From the NCBI RefSeq assembly GCF_020536995.1, contig NC_068359.1, positions 76,239,116-76,303,115 of the forward strand: DNA of 64,000 nucleotides, in the 5' to 3' direction. The translations under genes and the position numbers were made by a program. Position 1 is the first letter of the stretch; every line of letters begins with the position of its first letter. The notes below the pieces were generated by a model. The model was not told the origin of the DNA and made no database searches. It saw nothing but the letters and a program-made list of their open reading frames with translations. Source of the DNA: Dreissena polymorpha. Lineage: Eukaryota; Mollusca; Bivalvia; Myida; Dreissenidae. This document shows, piece after piece, positions 1 to 12,145 of the stretch.

Positions 1-379
1 CCTTAGTGAATAAAAAAAACTACAATTTCAAACGAAGCAGTACACAAACATGGACAAAATTAGGGTTTTACAATTGCAAATAATTTTACTTTTTCACAGG
101 AGAAATTTCATTTATGTACACAAGGTATGTACGTTTTTGAGAAACCCCCATTTAGCAGACTTGTTCATACGAAACAAAGGCACAATTTGTGCTCCTGCAA
201 CAAAGACAACTAAAGTTGTCAGTATCACCATAAATTTATTGTTATAATTTGTTTAGAAGTAGATACCATTTGTTTTATAGTACCATTTTACAATAGTTTA
301 TTTAACAAGCCTCCTTTTATATTCATGTTGTTTTAAGATTGACAAAATAAAATATTGACACAAAAATAATATATATGCC

Positions 380-592
380 AGGCTCTGGTAAAAATAAGGC
401 TTAATGCTTGTGCAGATTAGACTAAGTTTTCAGCTTTTATGGAATTTTCTGGGGGAAAAGTCTCTTATAAAGGAATATCCAGTATGGGTGAAAAGTGTAG
501 TCCCTGATTAGTGTGTTAGGACTTCACAGGCTAAAGTGGGATGACACTTTATGCACATGCATTAAGCCCCATTTTCCTAGAGCGAGGCTCAT
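380..592. repeat. Diverged foldback element (family F)
   Basis: Degraded copy of a ~260-bp element built from two arms related to TTAGCCTGTGCAGTCCGCAC palindromes. It ends in GCACATGCATTAAGCCCCAT. Clearer copies lie at 6.8, 22.2, 31.1 and 32.7 kb. The rest of 1-738 shows nothing recognisable. Confidence 0.6.
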
Positions 593-738
593 ATATATTC
601 ACTTAATTATTGCGTTGACATTACAATTTATCTCAAAGGGAGACAAAGGGAGACAATTGAGTCTAGCTCTAAATATGCGAGTGTATAAAGAGTTACTCAG
701 CCTGTTATACTAAGAACACATAATACATGTACTAATCT

Positions 739-3700
739 AATCAAAGCGCTGAAGGCACTGAAGATGTTCGCTATTGCATAATTTAACACGCAATTCATTT
801 TTGAAAATCAATCGCAAGTTTGAAATGAACACACGCCATTCAACTTTATAAAGTGTGTGTCATAGCGCACGGGTCGAGTTTTGTGTGCATTTTTTATCAT
901 CCTTATTATTTCATAGAAATAACTAAGACAAAATAAAAACAACATGCTTTTTGGAAGTTCTGAAAGCATAGAAAGTATGATGAAAATGGTGATGATAACT
1001 TAATATAAAGAAAATTTGCAGTCACCATCATATTAAATGAATATTTTTTTCTAATATCAAATGACTATCTCACCAAGAATATAAATTCATAATGAAAGTT
1101 CCGTGTACAAAACTTTTGATTTTTGACACCAATACAAATTCAAAATATACAACAATCTTCGTATCTTGTATATGGAGGAATAAAAGTATATAAACATTGC
1201 TGTTTATGCTTTACTTATTACCCGAGCAGTTCACACGGTGTCAACAACGCTAACATAAACATAGGTATAGAGCACTCATGCGCTTTTAGGCGTAGCTGTT
1301 TCAGTTTTCATCTTAGTGACTTTTACATAATGCCAACAGACACGCATGAATATTTTCGAATATTTAATAAGCTGATTCGAGATACAACCTCTGAATTTTT
1401 GCTACATCACTGCGTATGTGCTCAATTCAAAGGATGTAGCACTGTTCAGTGTAAGGAATTCCGGACTACTCTCTGTATGCTCAAACGACACAAATTGTGG
1501 CCCTGTTACAATTACGCGTTACAATCCATCTCGCAGAATTCCACTTTCGCCTCCAAGATGAGAAAACAATCATTAGCGAAATAGTATAGTGTCACGATAA
1601 GAGAAAATTGTTTAATTATCATACCACAATGTTTGCTTTACTTGGTCATCACGTCTGGAAATCATTCCTTAATGTGTGGATAGGCTGCCATTATTAACAA
1701 GTTTGCTATTTTCAATTCAATTTTGTATCAAAAAGCATTGTTCTTAAATGTGGCATTTTCAATTCGCAATGAGATTTGTAATGACCCTCGTCATGTGAAA
1801 ATGGGTCTTTTTCCATATGCGCCCATCATATAAATAGCCCACTCAGCTATCACTCCTTCTGGTAAGGAGAAACATAACATATTGAGTGATGTTAAAGCGA
1901 ACAGCTTCGCCTATGGCCTGACTGCGCAAAAGCACATGTTGGGTTTAACAAACGCTTGCCGAAACGCATAAGACCCATTTTCGCATGACGGCGCTATTGA
2001 CGTGTGATTTAAATGTGTCGAAAGAAAACTGCGTTTAAATCAAATATAAACATACAATATATATTTTGATAGTGAAGAAAGATACTCATAACAAGGCATA
2101 TGAGGACACATATGAAGTGCTCTCCCGTAGTATATTTTTTATTTTACTCACACTAATGTGTGGTTTGACAATGCTAACACATATTTCATGCGGTGAATAT
2201 GCAGCTTACAAGTGAAAAACACAACACAATAGTTAAACTTTTGTTTAATTGTATTTAATTATTAAGAAAAGAAAATTGCTAACTTTATTTCAAAGTCAGC
2301 GTATACGCCGACTACATTTTTAAAAGACATTTATTGTTATAAATATATTTAATATAATATATTAGTTTGTTTTCGGTTTTAGAGATTAAAAAGCATTTTC
2401 GAGGTTGCCTATAGTATGCCTGTAGTAATTCATGAACTCATATCCAACTGTCTATGTATTGAGAACTGTGAATATAAACAAGCTTAACCTTCTACTAACC
2501 TTCTGCTATTGCATTCGTATTATTATTATAAATTGTTATATTCGGGTTTAGCAATTATGAAACTTTTTTTTGGCTATCGTATCGCTGAAGTTATTGTTGA
2601 ACTTATGTTCAACGTTTTATAAATTGAGAATATAAACAAAGACCTATAGATAATATGGGTCTTTGATATAAATAAGCGTCAACTTTTTCCCGAATCTCTC
2701 ATTTTACGACCTGTACTACGTCATTGAGTTGTATGCGAGAGCGTAACCTATTGCGTTGTTATAACCCGTAAACTTTCCTTTGTTTATCGACAGACGCATC
2801 TATTAATAGCCTCATATATCATGAATGCCAAAACAACCAGGAAAAAGAACCACGTGACCAAATAGGACGCAAAACGCAAATACCATGCGACTACGACTTT
2901 TATTATGTAAGAAAGCTCCGCAATTCCTTTGAAGTCGGAGCCTTGTGATTGCTATTACTTAAATAATTGACCTCTAACTGAAGTAAGCAAAGGAAACGCA
3001 GCACCTAATTGACCCATTCCTCCTATGTGCGAAGGCAGATTGAATTTTACTAATGTATGGTTTGCCTATTATAACACACATTATAATGCGGTAAATATGC
3101 GACTAACAAGTAAAAAACACTATAATTAAACTTTTGTTTTGAATTAAGTTATTTAGAAAACAAAATTCCAAACCTTATTTCAAAACAGCAAGACTACATT
3201 TTTTAGAGAATATTATTGTTATATTTAAATGTTTTTTTTTAACAGTTTCAGCGATAATGAAACATTTTTTTATTGTGTCTATTGTATCCCTGTAATAATT
3301 GTTGAACTCGTGGTCAACGTATTATTAATTGAGACCTGTGAATATAAACAAGCGTAACCTTATACTACTGCGTTATTCTCACACGGACTCCCCTTTGTTT
3401 ATCGCCAGCCTCAGATTTATGAATGAGCTGAGCGAAAATACTACGTCACGCACACGCAGCAGAAAGTGGACTATTTTAATCATTCATAAACAATCTCCTC
3501 CGCGACACGTACAATACGATCATTGTTTATTGATTCTTTTCTATAAAACACCGTTCGAAAATATTGAATGTAACACGATATTAATATATTGTTGCCATTT
3601 GTGAATACACATAATTGGAGAACTCAAACCTCTTGCATAAATTATACAACTCTTTCTTGCGCGGATACGCAAGCGGGTATTGGGTTAATCATACCTAGTC

Positions 3701-3762
3701 ATATCGACCTGAATTTCACACTAAGCACTTTAGACGGGCGCTAAAGCGCCCATCTAAAAATC
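739..3762 (+). mobile_element. 3-kb dispersed element, copy L
   Basis: Matches 34,041-37,004 in reverse orientation over nearly its full length. One end starts AATCAAAGCGCTGAAGG; the other ends in a hairpin TAGAcGGGCGC-taaa-GCGCCCaTCTA at 3731-3756. Inside are three diverged modules, including 2150-2510 and 3047-3375, which repeat GAATATAAACAAGCGTAACC-type sequence. ORFs at 1123-1584 and 3329-3604 are not preserved in the other copy, so it is taken as non-autonomous. Class is uncertain; a Helitron-like (TC...hairpin...CTAA) reading is possible but unproven. Confidence 0.75.
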
Positions 3763-5038
3763 TAAGTGACAAGCTTTTCAACTTGGTCAATTGATTTAAA
3801 TATTGTCTTGTCATAGTAAGGGATTGAATAATGAGATCCAACTGCTATGAAAATGTTATATAAGGGTAATCTGATATCTGTATTCTGACCATAACTCACA
3901 AAACACAGAAAGATTTAAAAAGAAATTTCCTGTGATCAGGTAGTTATATGTTTCTTCAAAAAAAAATCCATAGAAAAGTCACAAGATTTTTTTTTTTAAT
4001 TCAAGTTTGCAGTTGGAAATACCTGCATAGATCTCATGAGTTAAGCCGTTACTTGGGAATTTTCAAAGCTGACATCATAGTAATAAAGTTGTAAATCTCT
4101 GCAGCTCTTATTTAAACTGGCTTTATTTGCTTACTGTCCAATGGGCAGCATTGTGTTAAATAAACCTAATGCATCTCGCTTCAATTCAAAACTCCTACAG
4201 TTTGGTAATATGTAAATAAGTCTTTGTATCTTTTAAATATATGGTTATGTTGTTGCTGTTTTCAAAATGAGTTGATATTTGTAGGTTTTCAGATGTGCAC
4301 TCATGTCTGGATGTTTGTGTTTATTATCACAATTTATTCAGGTCCATTAGATTATGTCTGAAAGGAGTTTGTGTGGTTAGTGTTCAAGGTAAATCAAATG
4401 AGTTGGGATTTCTTGTTGACATTTTGATGTCCAGAGTTTTATGTTGATGTTCACATGTTAAAATTTATGTTCAGAATGTTGATGTTGATGCAACCAGTTA
4501 AATGTATGTAGATAATGGAGCATTCTTGTAAATACTATGTGCAGATTTGTATGAGCAACCAGTTCAATAACTGTACATTATTTTATCATTATTGAAAATC
4601 CTATAAATGTACGTGTGTATATGTTTTAGGTCTGTTTTTAAGTCATGTCATAAATAAAGTGTCCATGTTTCAGTCAAACCTTGTTGTATCTCCATGATTT
4701 ATTTACAGTATTTCAGTGTTTATCAAAGCCAGGTAATTTAGGCGATATGTGACAGGGGTAAATAAATATGGATGGTAATTTTTGCAGTGTACAGCTTAAA
4801 GATAGGCAGGACTGTATGTTGGTTATTGTAGGTACGTCATAATGTTTTTAGAGGGTTACTCATGCTTTTGCTATGTTGAACTCAACAATATATTGTAGAT
4901 CAGAATTGTCCTTAGATGGCAAGTTATATTGTATTGTTTAAATTAAATTTAATGCCTTAAGTAACATTTGTTGAAAGCCTGCCAAATCCTGTATGTGTGT
5001 ATGAAGTACTGGAATGATAAACTTGGAACATAAACAAA
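3763..5038. other. AT-rich intergenic or intronic sequence
   Basis: No gene, RNA or repeat recognised. Some AATAAA-like motifs (near 4,651) occur without supporting context. If crb has exons upstream this is intron. Confidence 0.3.
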
Positions 5039-5456
5039 GGGGGTACTCACGTGATAGTCAAGATGGCGACATCCATGCCATGACATGTTTTTTTTCGCTG
5101 CTTTATACCCTTTATAACTTTTGTTTCATTTTCAAATGACACTCACTTTCCAGCCATATCAGTAGACATGCGATTAGTGTTTATTTGGTATTAAAATTCG
5201 CTTTATATCTCGACTTTACTCCCCGCAAAAGTAGTGGAGCTTTAATTAGGTCATCCCGCTAAGAAATTTTGCAGCAAGTGAAGTCCAGATAAAGAGCGAA
5301 TATCAACACGAAATAAACGCCAGTAACTTTCATGCTGATATGGCTGGAAAGTTAGCGGCATTTGAACAATAATACAAGTAATAAAGGGTATAAAACGGTG
5401 CAAAATACCTGCCTCTGCATGAACGTAGCCATCTTGACTATCACGTGATGACCCCC
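5039..5456. mobile_element. Foldback element with long terminal inverted repeats
   Basis: GGGGGTACTCACGTGATAGT and AAGATGGCGAC at the left are mirrored at the right end (5,417-5,456) as CATCTTGACTATCACGTGAT. Interior sequence is also partly inverted (CCAGCCATATCAG / CTGATATGGCTGG). No coding capacity. Confidence 0.8.
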
Positions 5457-6004
5457 TCTGATAAATTTGAAAAAACATTGTGTTTTTTTTTTATGTTCAA
5501 TTTGGGGACAAAATTTGGCCCAATTTACAATCCCAAAAAGTATACATTTTTCAAAAAATTCCCATTTGAAGGTTTCCAAATTAACACATTCAATTCATCT
5601 CCCTATCCAGCTAGATGTGAGTGGAACCTTAGCAAATATAATGTTAAAAACACTTGTATTTTTAATTGTAAAGGCTTTTTTTTTAAGCAAAACAAACCCA
5701 CACAATTTCCCAATTTTAGTCAAAACAATGCCATTTTTCCCAATGTAAATGGCCCCTGCCCAATTTTCAAAATGTTAAAAAAAACTCGGACCATATAACT
5801 GAATGTGAAATATTGCTGGGAATGCTTAATAAACATATCTAAAGATCATCAACATATTAGCAGGTAATAAACTTGTTAAGGAGTAATAAACATCATGTAG
5901 CCATGGGATAAATTATCATCCAATATTACAAAACCATTAGTTTTCAGTCGTGCAGATGTTACTTAGATAATTATAGTATCAGATAGTATCAGAGAAAAGA
6001 ATTT

Positions 6005-6082
6005 AAGAGATAAATCCATATCTTAAATAATGTGAGAGATAAATCCTTATCTTAAAGTATTTGATAGATAAATCCATATCTT
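6005..6082. repeat. Three-unit ~28-bp tandem repeat
   Basis: GAGATAAATCCATATCTTAA occurs three times with small changes. The rest of 5,457-6,769 is AT-rich without recognisable features, apart from a T-rich tract at 5,470-5,780. Confidence 0.6.
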
Positions 6083-6769
6083 GTTTGGTAAAAAGTAATT
6101 AAAGTGACCCTTGATATAAATCAATCACTGATAATTAGTATCACTAACATGTACAATTAAAATCAAATTTACATTTATTACAACAGATATTAAGTAGTAG
6201 AATTGAGCACAATCGGTAATTGTTTTGAATAAAACTTGCAATAAAATCCTGCGCTTAAGTGTAGAATGAGTAAATAGTGTACAAGTTCCCGACATCATAA
6301 ACTAGCTATTAGGCCCCTGTGGGCAAAAGTAATTCACTGCGTGATGGAGAGATGGGGGACATTACCTTGCCTCAAACTTATCAGATTAAATACTGTGTTG
6401 AAAACTTTATGACTTGTTTGTCTTATGATGGCCTTTGTTGGGAAAGTGTGCAGTAATTATAGACGCATTTGATGGGGTTTACAGATACTTAGATTTCTTA
6501 TTAACTTTTACATTTGGAATACATGTCAAATAGAATTAATTATTTAACTACAGTCAGGTATGGTTTTCATTTTATACTGAAATTCAACCATAATGATCAA
6601 AATATTTCAATGTGGTATTGCTAAGTATTATTATTAATTCAGCCTTTAAAAGATAAATTGTGATGTCCAATTTTGGGGAACTGGCTTAGAAGCTTTTTGA
6701 AATTCTAGATACATTTGAATGTGCAGGTTTCAATGGTGATGCAATTAGTAGAGGTTTAAATGCCAGAGT

Positions 6770-6976
6770 TTCATCCCAGATTAGCCTATACAGTCTACAC
6801 AGGCTAATCAGGGAATGACACTTTCCGCCTGAACTTGATTTTTTTTTTAAGAGACTTCATTTAAACACACAATTCCATCAAAGCAGACGGCGTTGTCCCA
6901 GATTGGCCTGTGCGGACTGCACAGGCTAATATGGGACAACACTATATGCACATGCATTAAGCCAATCTTCCTCAGA
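6770..6976. mobile_element. Foldback element (family F), just before a crb exon
   Basis: Two arms, TTAGCCTATACAGTCTACAC and GGCCTGTGCGGACTGCACAG, plus the tail GCACATGCATTAAGCC. It ends about 20 bases upstream of the splice acceptor at 6998-6999. Confidence 0.75.
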
Positions 6977-6999
6977 GTATATTGTTTTGTATTTTTCAG

Positions 7000-7116
7000 G
7001 AGTGAAGTGTGAGATCAAGGGACCGTGCGTGGACCAGCCCTGTCTTCACGCCACCCACTGCACCCAGGACCTCACTGTATCACCATCATACACCTATCAG
7101 TGTCACTGTAAACCAG
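7000..7116 (+). CDS. crb: crb exon: EGF-like repeat
   Basis: Acceptor TTTTTCAG at 6992-6999, donor GTAGGT at 7117. Entry phase 1, exit phase 1. It encodes the tail of one EGF repeat and six-cysteine spacing [12 protein letters not shown]...YQCHCKPG, completed by the next exon. Confidence 0.9.
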
Positions 7117-10100
7117 GTAGGTCTCATGTACTGGAAATTGGGTTTTCTCTTACAGATGCCTGGCTCAAAGTGTTCTTAAACCTAAATTGCCTTACTATTA
7201 CAAACAAATCTTTTCATTTTGAGTATCGTATGGGTTTTGTAAAGAAAATAATGTAGCCAAATAGAGGGGTCTACTTGTTGTGTATATTTCCAGGTTAAGA
7301 ACCACATTGTGAAAATTTGTGACTGTCTTTTAAATATGAATACATGGTGTTGAACATTGCAGCCATAGACATGACAGATACCATGTTTTTCATAGTTTCT
7401 AATACCAAAAGCTAATATTCCCCAGGTTGGCAGGGTGTCAACTGTTCCGAGGACATAGACGAGTGTACCGTGGGCACGCCGTGTCAGAACGGAGCAACGT
7501 GCCAGAACAACCCAGGCTCTTATAGGTGTGAGTGCGCCACTGGGTACACGGGGGATACATGCGCAGTGGATATAAACGAATGCGCCTCTAACCCCTGCCT
7601 CAACAAAGGGTACTGCTCAAACCAGATTGGACTTTACGTCTGCAATTGTACTGGAACAGGTCAGTTTCCATACTTTACTGTGTATAATCACGGATAGAAG
7701 GTGCACACATTTTTAGCTCACCTGACCAAGTATTTCTCATGGTGGGCAATTGTGAGGAATTATGATTTCCCTATGTTCAGCATAGTGCATTGTATCATCT
7801 TTTAGCTCGTAAGAACTTTAGAGGCCACATTTTTCACATGTTCAAAAATTACGTCGGCGGTTCAAACTTTAAGTTTGATTATCTTGTTACGACTCTAGGC
7901 GCCACATTTAAGACTAGACCTAGATGAAATATTAATCTTTACAATATCTAGGCAAATTTAAAGTATGGGTCATTTTGTTCCAAAAACTAGGTCACTAGAT
8001 CACATGTTTTAAAACCCACTGTAAAAGCTACATTTATGACACAATTTTTTTTAACTTGGTCAGAATGTTTACAATATCAAGGCCATGTTTGAATGTGGGT
8101 CAAGTCAGGTAAAAACCAAGCCAAGTCTTCAACATTTGATGTAACTTGAACTTTGGGAGGTCTTAATGGCCATGATGGCCCTTTTGTTTCATGCCAACAT
8201 GGGAAAAAATCATCCAAAACCATCAATTAGGCTTCCATTTTATTATTTGCTGATAATCTTACCTTTTTGCAGTGAATGAAGTAGTAAACCATCAAATCTT
8301 ACTGATTCATTGATTGTCCATGATAGGAGTTACACAACCATAAAGATGTCAATTTTACAAACGAAAAACCAGATTTTGTTTCAAACTTTACAAAGAGAGA
8401 GAAATCCCACTTTGTAATCTGACTAATTGCATGGTAAAGGTTTGTTATGGATTCAGTCAAAACTAGCCATGGTGACTGAAAAGATCTTAAACCCTTTCCC
8501 GCTCAAATGGGCACGTTGACCTGTTTGCAGTTCCTTAGAAAATTAAATTTAAGACCTTTCTTTAAAGATTCAAGTTTTACAGGCTAAGTTTAAAACCCTG
8601 AGATACTGATGAGCAGCAAACAGCATAAAGCGGGTGTTATGGTTTTATGCTGGTTGCGTATAGCAATTTATACTTCTGAGTGGGAAAGGGTTAACAGTAC
8701 CATTAGCAATGCCAATAATCAAACAAAAAACCTTACCAATGCTTCTCTCTGATCTCTTTTAGGTTATAACGGCAGCCAGTGTGAGATAGACATAGACGAA
8801 TGTAAGGAGACGCCGTGCTACAACGCAGGCACCTGCACCAACACCAACGGCAGTTTCACCTGCGCGTGTGCTGAGGGATGGTCTGGACAGACATGTCAGG
8901 CAAAGGTATGCAACGTGTGGGACTCTCGAGTATACAGTCTGTTAACCCTTTCCCCCATAAGAAGCAAAGTGAAAATGTCTTTTGCAAACAGCATAAAACC
9001 AGAACAGCCTGCGAGTTACTTGCAGTCTGTTCAGGTTTTATGCTGTTTGCTGCTCATCAGTATCTAAGGGTTGGAAATGAAGCCTTTAAAACTTGAATTT
9101 AGCAAGAAAGGTATTTACCGGTAATTGAATGTTACTTTCTAAAGGACTGCAAATGTGTCAAAATACATAATTATCTAAGTGGTAAAGGGTTAATTGAAGA
9201 TTTCCAGAAATAAACATATTTAAAATACAGTATTTTATTCACAATGGGATGGTTGAAACTTATAAAGTCAATAAATAATATCTTAAGTCGCATGAGTCAT
9301 TTGTTTAATATTTCGTGTGTAACATCTTTTAGTCGTCCTCTACAAAGTTTGTACAAATCATGGCCCTGGGGTCAAATTTGGTCATGCTCTAGAGATTACA
9401 TGATTTAAATAAACTTAAATAGCAAATTACTTGACAAATCTGAATGTGTAAGCAAGAGGGGTTAATTATTGTGTTGTCTTTTACAAAGATTGTCCATTGG
9501 AATTGGAACTGGCCATGTCCCAGTGGTCACATAATTTATGTAAACTATAGTAAATAAATATTTTAAATCTTTGAAAAAGCCTATTTATTGTACCCTACCG
9601 GTGAAACTGGAGGGGACTTATGGTTTGCGCGATGTCTGTCAGTCAGTCTGTCTGTCACACTTTTCTGGATCCTGCGATAACTTTAAAAGTTATTCATATT
9701 TTTTCATGAAACTTGAAACATGGATAGATGGCAATATGGAGATTATGCATGTCATTTCATTTTGTTCCTACATCAAGAATTCTGGTTGCTATGGCAACAA
9801 ATAAAAAAGAAATGACAAGGGTGGAGTTTCACCGGTAGGGGACAATATTGCTTGGCAATCTCTTGTTCAAAATATATCAGAAAAGGGTGAAAATTTTTCA
9901 GTACCTTTTAAAAATCTACTAAAACCGCCAAGGGCCAGGTTTGATATTCTATGTGTAACATGGCATAGTGGTCCTCTACAATGATTGTTTAAATCTATCC
10001 CTGGGTTCTAAATTGGCCATGACCCATTACACAAATGTGTGATCTTTGGCCATCATGAACCTCTTGTTTATTGTTGTGTTCACAGAGTGAGGCAGTGATG

Positions 10101-11041
10101 TCAGACAACATAACGTGGTACATAGTTGGGCCGTGTATAGCAGTTTTTGTCATTCTAGTTGTCATAGGTGAGTACCAGACATTTTGTATGCAGGATTTTA
10201 TGATTTTACTGTTTATTTTCTTCTTCATGAAATTTCATGCTTTTTAGTGGATTTAAAAATTTGTGAATTTAATATTTTGGAAACAAAAGAGGAATTTGCG
10301 TCTGTCATTTTCCGACATGTTTGTCTTTAATTTGTTGATAAACAAAATCAATGAAAAAATTAACCCTTTTAGCGCTGGAACCGAATTTTAAAGGCTTTTG
10401 CAAACAGTTTGGATCAAGATCAGATGCCACAAAACTTGGTGTCTGATCTTGATCCAAACTGTTTGCTATTCTGACAGTATTCTTTGAAAAAAATCGGAGA
10501 AAATGCTAATTTTAGAAATTCAGCAGACACCAATTTAGCAGACGACAAATATGCCAGCATGCAAAGGGTTAATGTCCCACAAATAATATTAATTTGACAG
10601 TATGAAATTTAATAATCTTCACAATGTGGTATAGAAGACTTTTCAATTATGTCATAAGATTTACATGTACATGTATGTTACTCTTAGAAATAAAATTTCG
10701 ATGACAATTTGTGCAATAAATATAGGCTAAATGACACAAGATGTAATTTTAAACTGTATAGATAATAAGACGCGTTAGAAATTTTGTTAGGAAGGCAGAT
10801 AATGGCCAGCTTACAAACAAGTTTTCTGAACAAGTTGTAGTGCTTTCATTTAGAGTGTGAACAACTTTAGATGCTAATTTTCCGTGTTGCTTGTTTTGCA
10901 GGAGTGGTGGTCTTCCTAATGTGTGTACGCAACAAGCGAGCGACCCACGGGGTGTATAGCCCCGCCCGGCAGGAGATCACAGGCTCACGGGTGGAACTGG
11001 GTCATGTGATGAAGAAACCCCCCCTGGAACGACTCATTTAG
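7000..11041 (+). CDS. crb: Crumbs homolog, 3' part (five exons, last 237 residues)
   Basis: Single-pass apical polarity protein. In the known family the short tail binds FERM proteins (Yurt/EPB41L5, Moesin) and the Pals1/Stardust or Par6 PDZ domains to set apical-basal polarity. Exons seen: 7000-7116, 7426-7659, 8763-8905, 10086-10167 and 10902-11041, all with AG/GT borders and compatible phases (1, 1, 0, 1). The product is a partial EGF repeat, three calcium-binding-type EGF repeats (DIDEC, DINEC, DIDEC), a ~25-residue hydrophobic segment, then a 37-39 residue tail with [11 protein letters not shown] (FERM-binding motif) and a C-terminal ERLI. The tail is diagnostic. The laminin-G domains, remaining EGF repeats and signal peptide must lie upstream; no further exon was recognised in 1-6999. 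Introns are 0.3-1.2 kb and carry short hairpin elements. Confidence 0.95.
7426..7659 (+). CDS. crb: crb exon: two calcium-binding EGF-like repeats
   Basis: Acceptor CCCCAG, donor GTCAGT, phase 1 at both ends, 78 codons. It reads [13 protein letters not shown], then a full EGF repeat ending GYTGDTC, then DINEC and most of a second repeat. The D-I-[DN]-E-C signatures indicate calcium-binding EGF domains. Confidence 0.93.
7712..8190. repeat. Dispersed repeat in a crb intron
   Basis: Starts TTAGCTCACCTGACCAAG and ends near GGCCATGATGGCCCTTTTG. It has the look of a dispersed mollusc repeat; related sequence (GCTCGTTAACACTCTAGAGG) is at 62.47 kb. No coding. Confidence 0.45.
8487..8694. mobile_element. 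Hairpin element, TTAACCC type (family H)
   Basis: Bounded by TTAAACCCTTTCCCGCTC and GAGTGGGAAAGGGTTAA, with AGCAAACAGCATAAA inside. Same architecture as 8942-9193 and 10360-10572. It lies in a crb intron. Confidence 0.7.
8763..8905 (+). CDS. crb: crb exon: juxtamembrane calcium-binding EGF-like repeat
   Basis: Acceptor TTTTAG, donor GTATGC. Enters in phase 1 and leaves in phase 0. It finishes the previous EGF repeat (YNGSQC) and encodes [10 protein letters not shown]...[10 protein letters not shown], the last EGF repeat before the membrane. Confidence 0.93.
8942..9193. mobile_element. Hairpin element, TTAACCC type (family H)
   Basis: TTAACCCTTTCCCCC ... GGTAAAGGGTTAA, with an inner hairpin around GCAAACAGCATAAAACC and GGTTTTATGCTGTTTGC (8,985-9,050). 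It starts 36 bases after a crb exon. Confidence 0.75.
9592..9841. mobile_element. Inverted-repeat element with CCCTACCGGTGAAAC ends
   Basis: CCCTACCGGTGAAACTGGAG at the left matches the reverse complement of GTTTCACCGGTAGGG at the right. The interior (CTGGATCCTGCGATAAC, CATGAAACTTG) belongs to a repeat type also seen near 17.0-17.5 kb. Confidence 0.65.
10086..10167 (+). CDS. crb: crb exon: transmembrane segment
   Basis: Acceptor TTCACAG, donor GTGAGT; phase 0 in, phase 1 out; 27 codons plus one base. It encodes a short polar linker ([10 protein letters not shown]) then [17 protein letters not shown], the start of the membrane helix that continues in the next exon. Confidence 0.93.
10360..10572. 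mobile_element. Hairpin element, TTAACCC type (family H)
   Basis: TTAACCCTTTTAGCGC ... GCAAAGGGTTAA, with an inner inverted pair CAAACAGTTTGGATCAAGAT / ATCTTGATCCAAACTGTTTG at about 10,402-10,468. In the intron before the last crb exon. Confidence 0.75.
10902..11041 (+). CDS. crb: crb last exon: cytoplasmic tail with FERM- and PDZ-binding motifs
   Basis: Acceptor TTTTGCAG, stop TAG at 11039-11041. It begins GVVVFLMCV (end of the membrane helix), then [12 protein letters not shown] and ends KKPPLERLI. Compared with the family tail, the FERM-binding Tyr-Ser-Pro and the terminal E-R-L-I are intact. This single exon identifies the gene. Confidence 0.97.
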
Positions 11042-11960
11042 GGCCCCTCCTGTGGCCAGCCATACAGCTGCAGTGTGATAGTGTGAAGTCTCCGTTGGAT
11101 GAAGACGATGGGATAAAGAACTGCTGTCATGAATATCATGTGAAAAAGCTTATATGAAAGCTAAAGCAGAATTTATTTGCTTTTGTCCCTTTGTTGAAGG
11201 TTAACCTCCACCATGATGGATGAACGTTTCAGCAGACTATTAAGTCTTTCACCTAGGAGGTGTATTATGGGTTGTGGAATTGTGGAATACAGTTATACGT
11301 AATCACGGACCTGTCCACCAAATTGCATTTTGTGCTATTTTCCTTTTTGTACTGTGCAGATATAAAAGTATTATGTTACTGTGTAACCGCTTACTTTCCT
11401 GTTGTTTCCATTTGGGTTCCTTTAAGAGGATGAAATATTCAAAACATGTGCCATGTTCAAAATTCTTTCGTTTGTGGTCAGCAGACAATAATCATCTCAG
11501 CTCTTTTTGTGATATCAATAAACATGTTCTTAGCATTTAACTCTATAAAATTGTATTCAGATAATTATAAATAGTGTATCAGTTTATTTTCATTAATTTT
11601 GTTGTACTTAATATATATGAAAAACATGTTTATTAAACAAAGGACAAGATAAACTTTTATGAGTGATAGACATACATGATATGCCTGTTTAGAGATATGC
11701 CATCAAAGTGTGGGATTGGAAACTCAATATTTGATACTTAGAATGTTTTGATAATTCAATGATGTCATATCATAAGATTATACCTACTCATCTATATTAT
11801 GCAGCCAAAGTATTGAAAACCAGTTACTAGTATATTTAATATTTATATGTGTTAAGTGTGATGTTTATAAAGTTTTTGTATACATAATTGTATTTATAGA
11901 TCCTTACTTCCTATCAAACCTTGCTTGATTTATTTTGTAATTGGTGATCAAAATAAAAGT
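11042..11960 (+). other. crb 3' untranslated region with candidate poly(A) signals
   Basis: Noncoding sequence after the crb stop. AATAAA at 11517-11522 is the first good poly(A) signal; another at 11952-11957 follows. Which is used cannot be told from sequence. The region up to ~12,040 is AT-rich with no other gene. Confidence 0.6.
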
Positions 11961-12044
11961 TTTATAAAGACTAAACAATTATTGTAAATATTGGGAATAA
12001 TATTATGAAAGAGAGCACCAAAATACTGGGAAAATAATAATATG

Positions 12045-12145
12045 AGCCCGGCTGTTGGAAAAATTGTCTTAATTCATGAGCGGATTTCACAGGCTATTCT
12101 GAGACGACACTTTATGCACATGAATGAAGCATTCCTTTGCCATAG
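12045..12145. repeat. Fragment of family F element
   Basis: CACAGGCTATTCTGAGACGA then CACTTTATGCACATG. 12,146-13,240 is otherwise AT-rich without features. Confidence 0.5.

Noticed and set aside
100-124. Possible 25-base microexon (TTTTTCACAG ... AAG/GTATGT)
   Set aside because: Good splice signals but no coding context or partner exon; chance occurrence is likely.
1123-1584. 153-codon ORF in the 3-kb element
   Set aside because: No recognised domain, and the frame is not kept in the copy at 34-37 kb.
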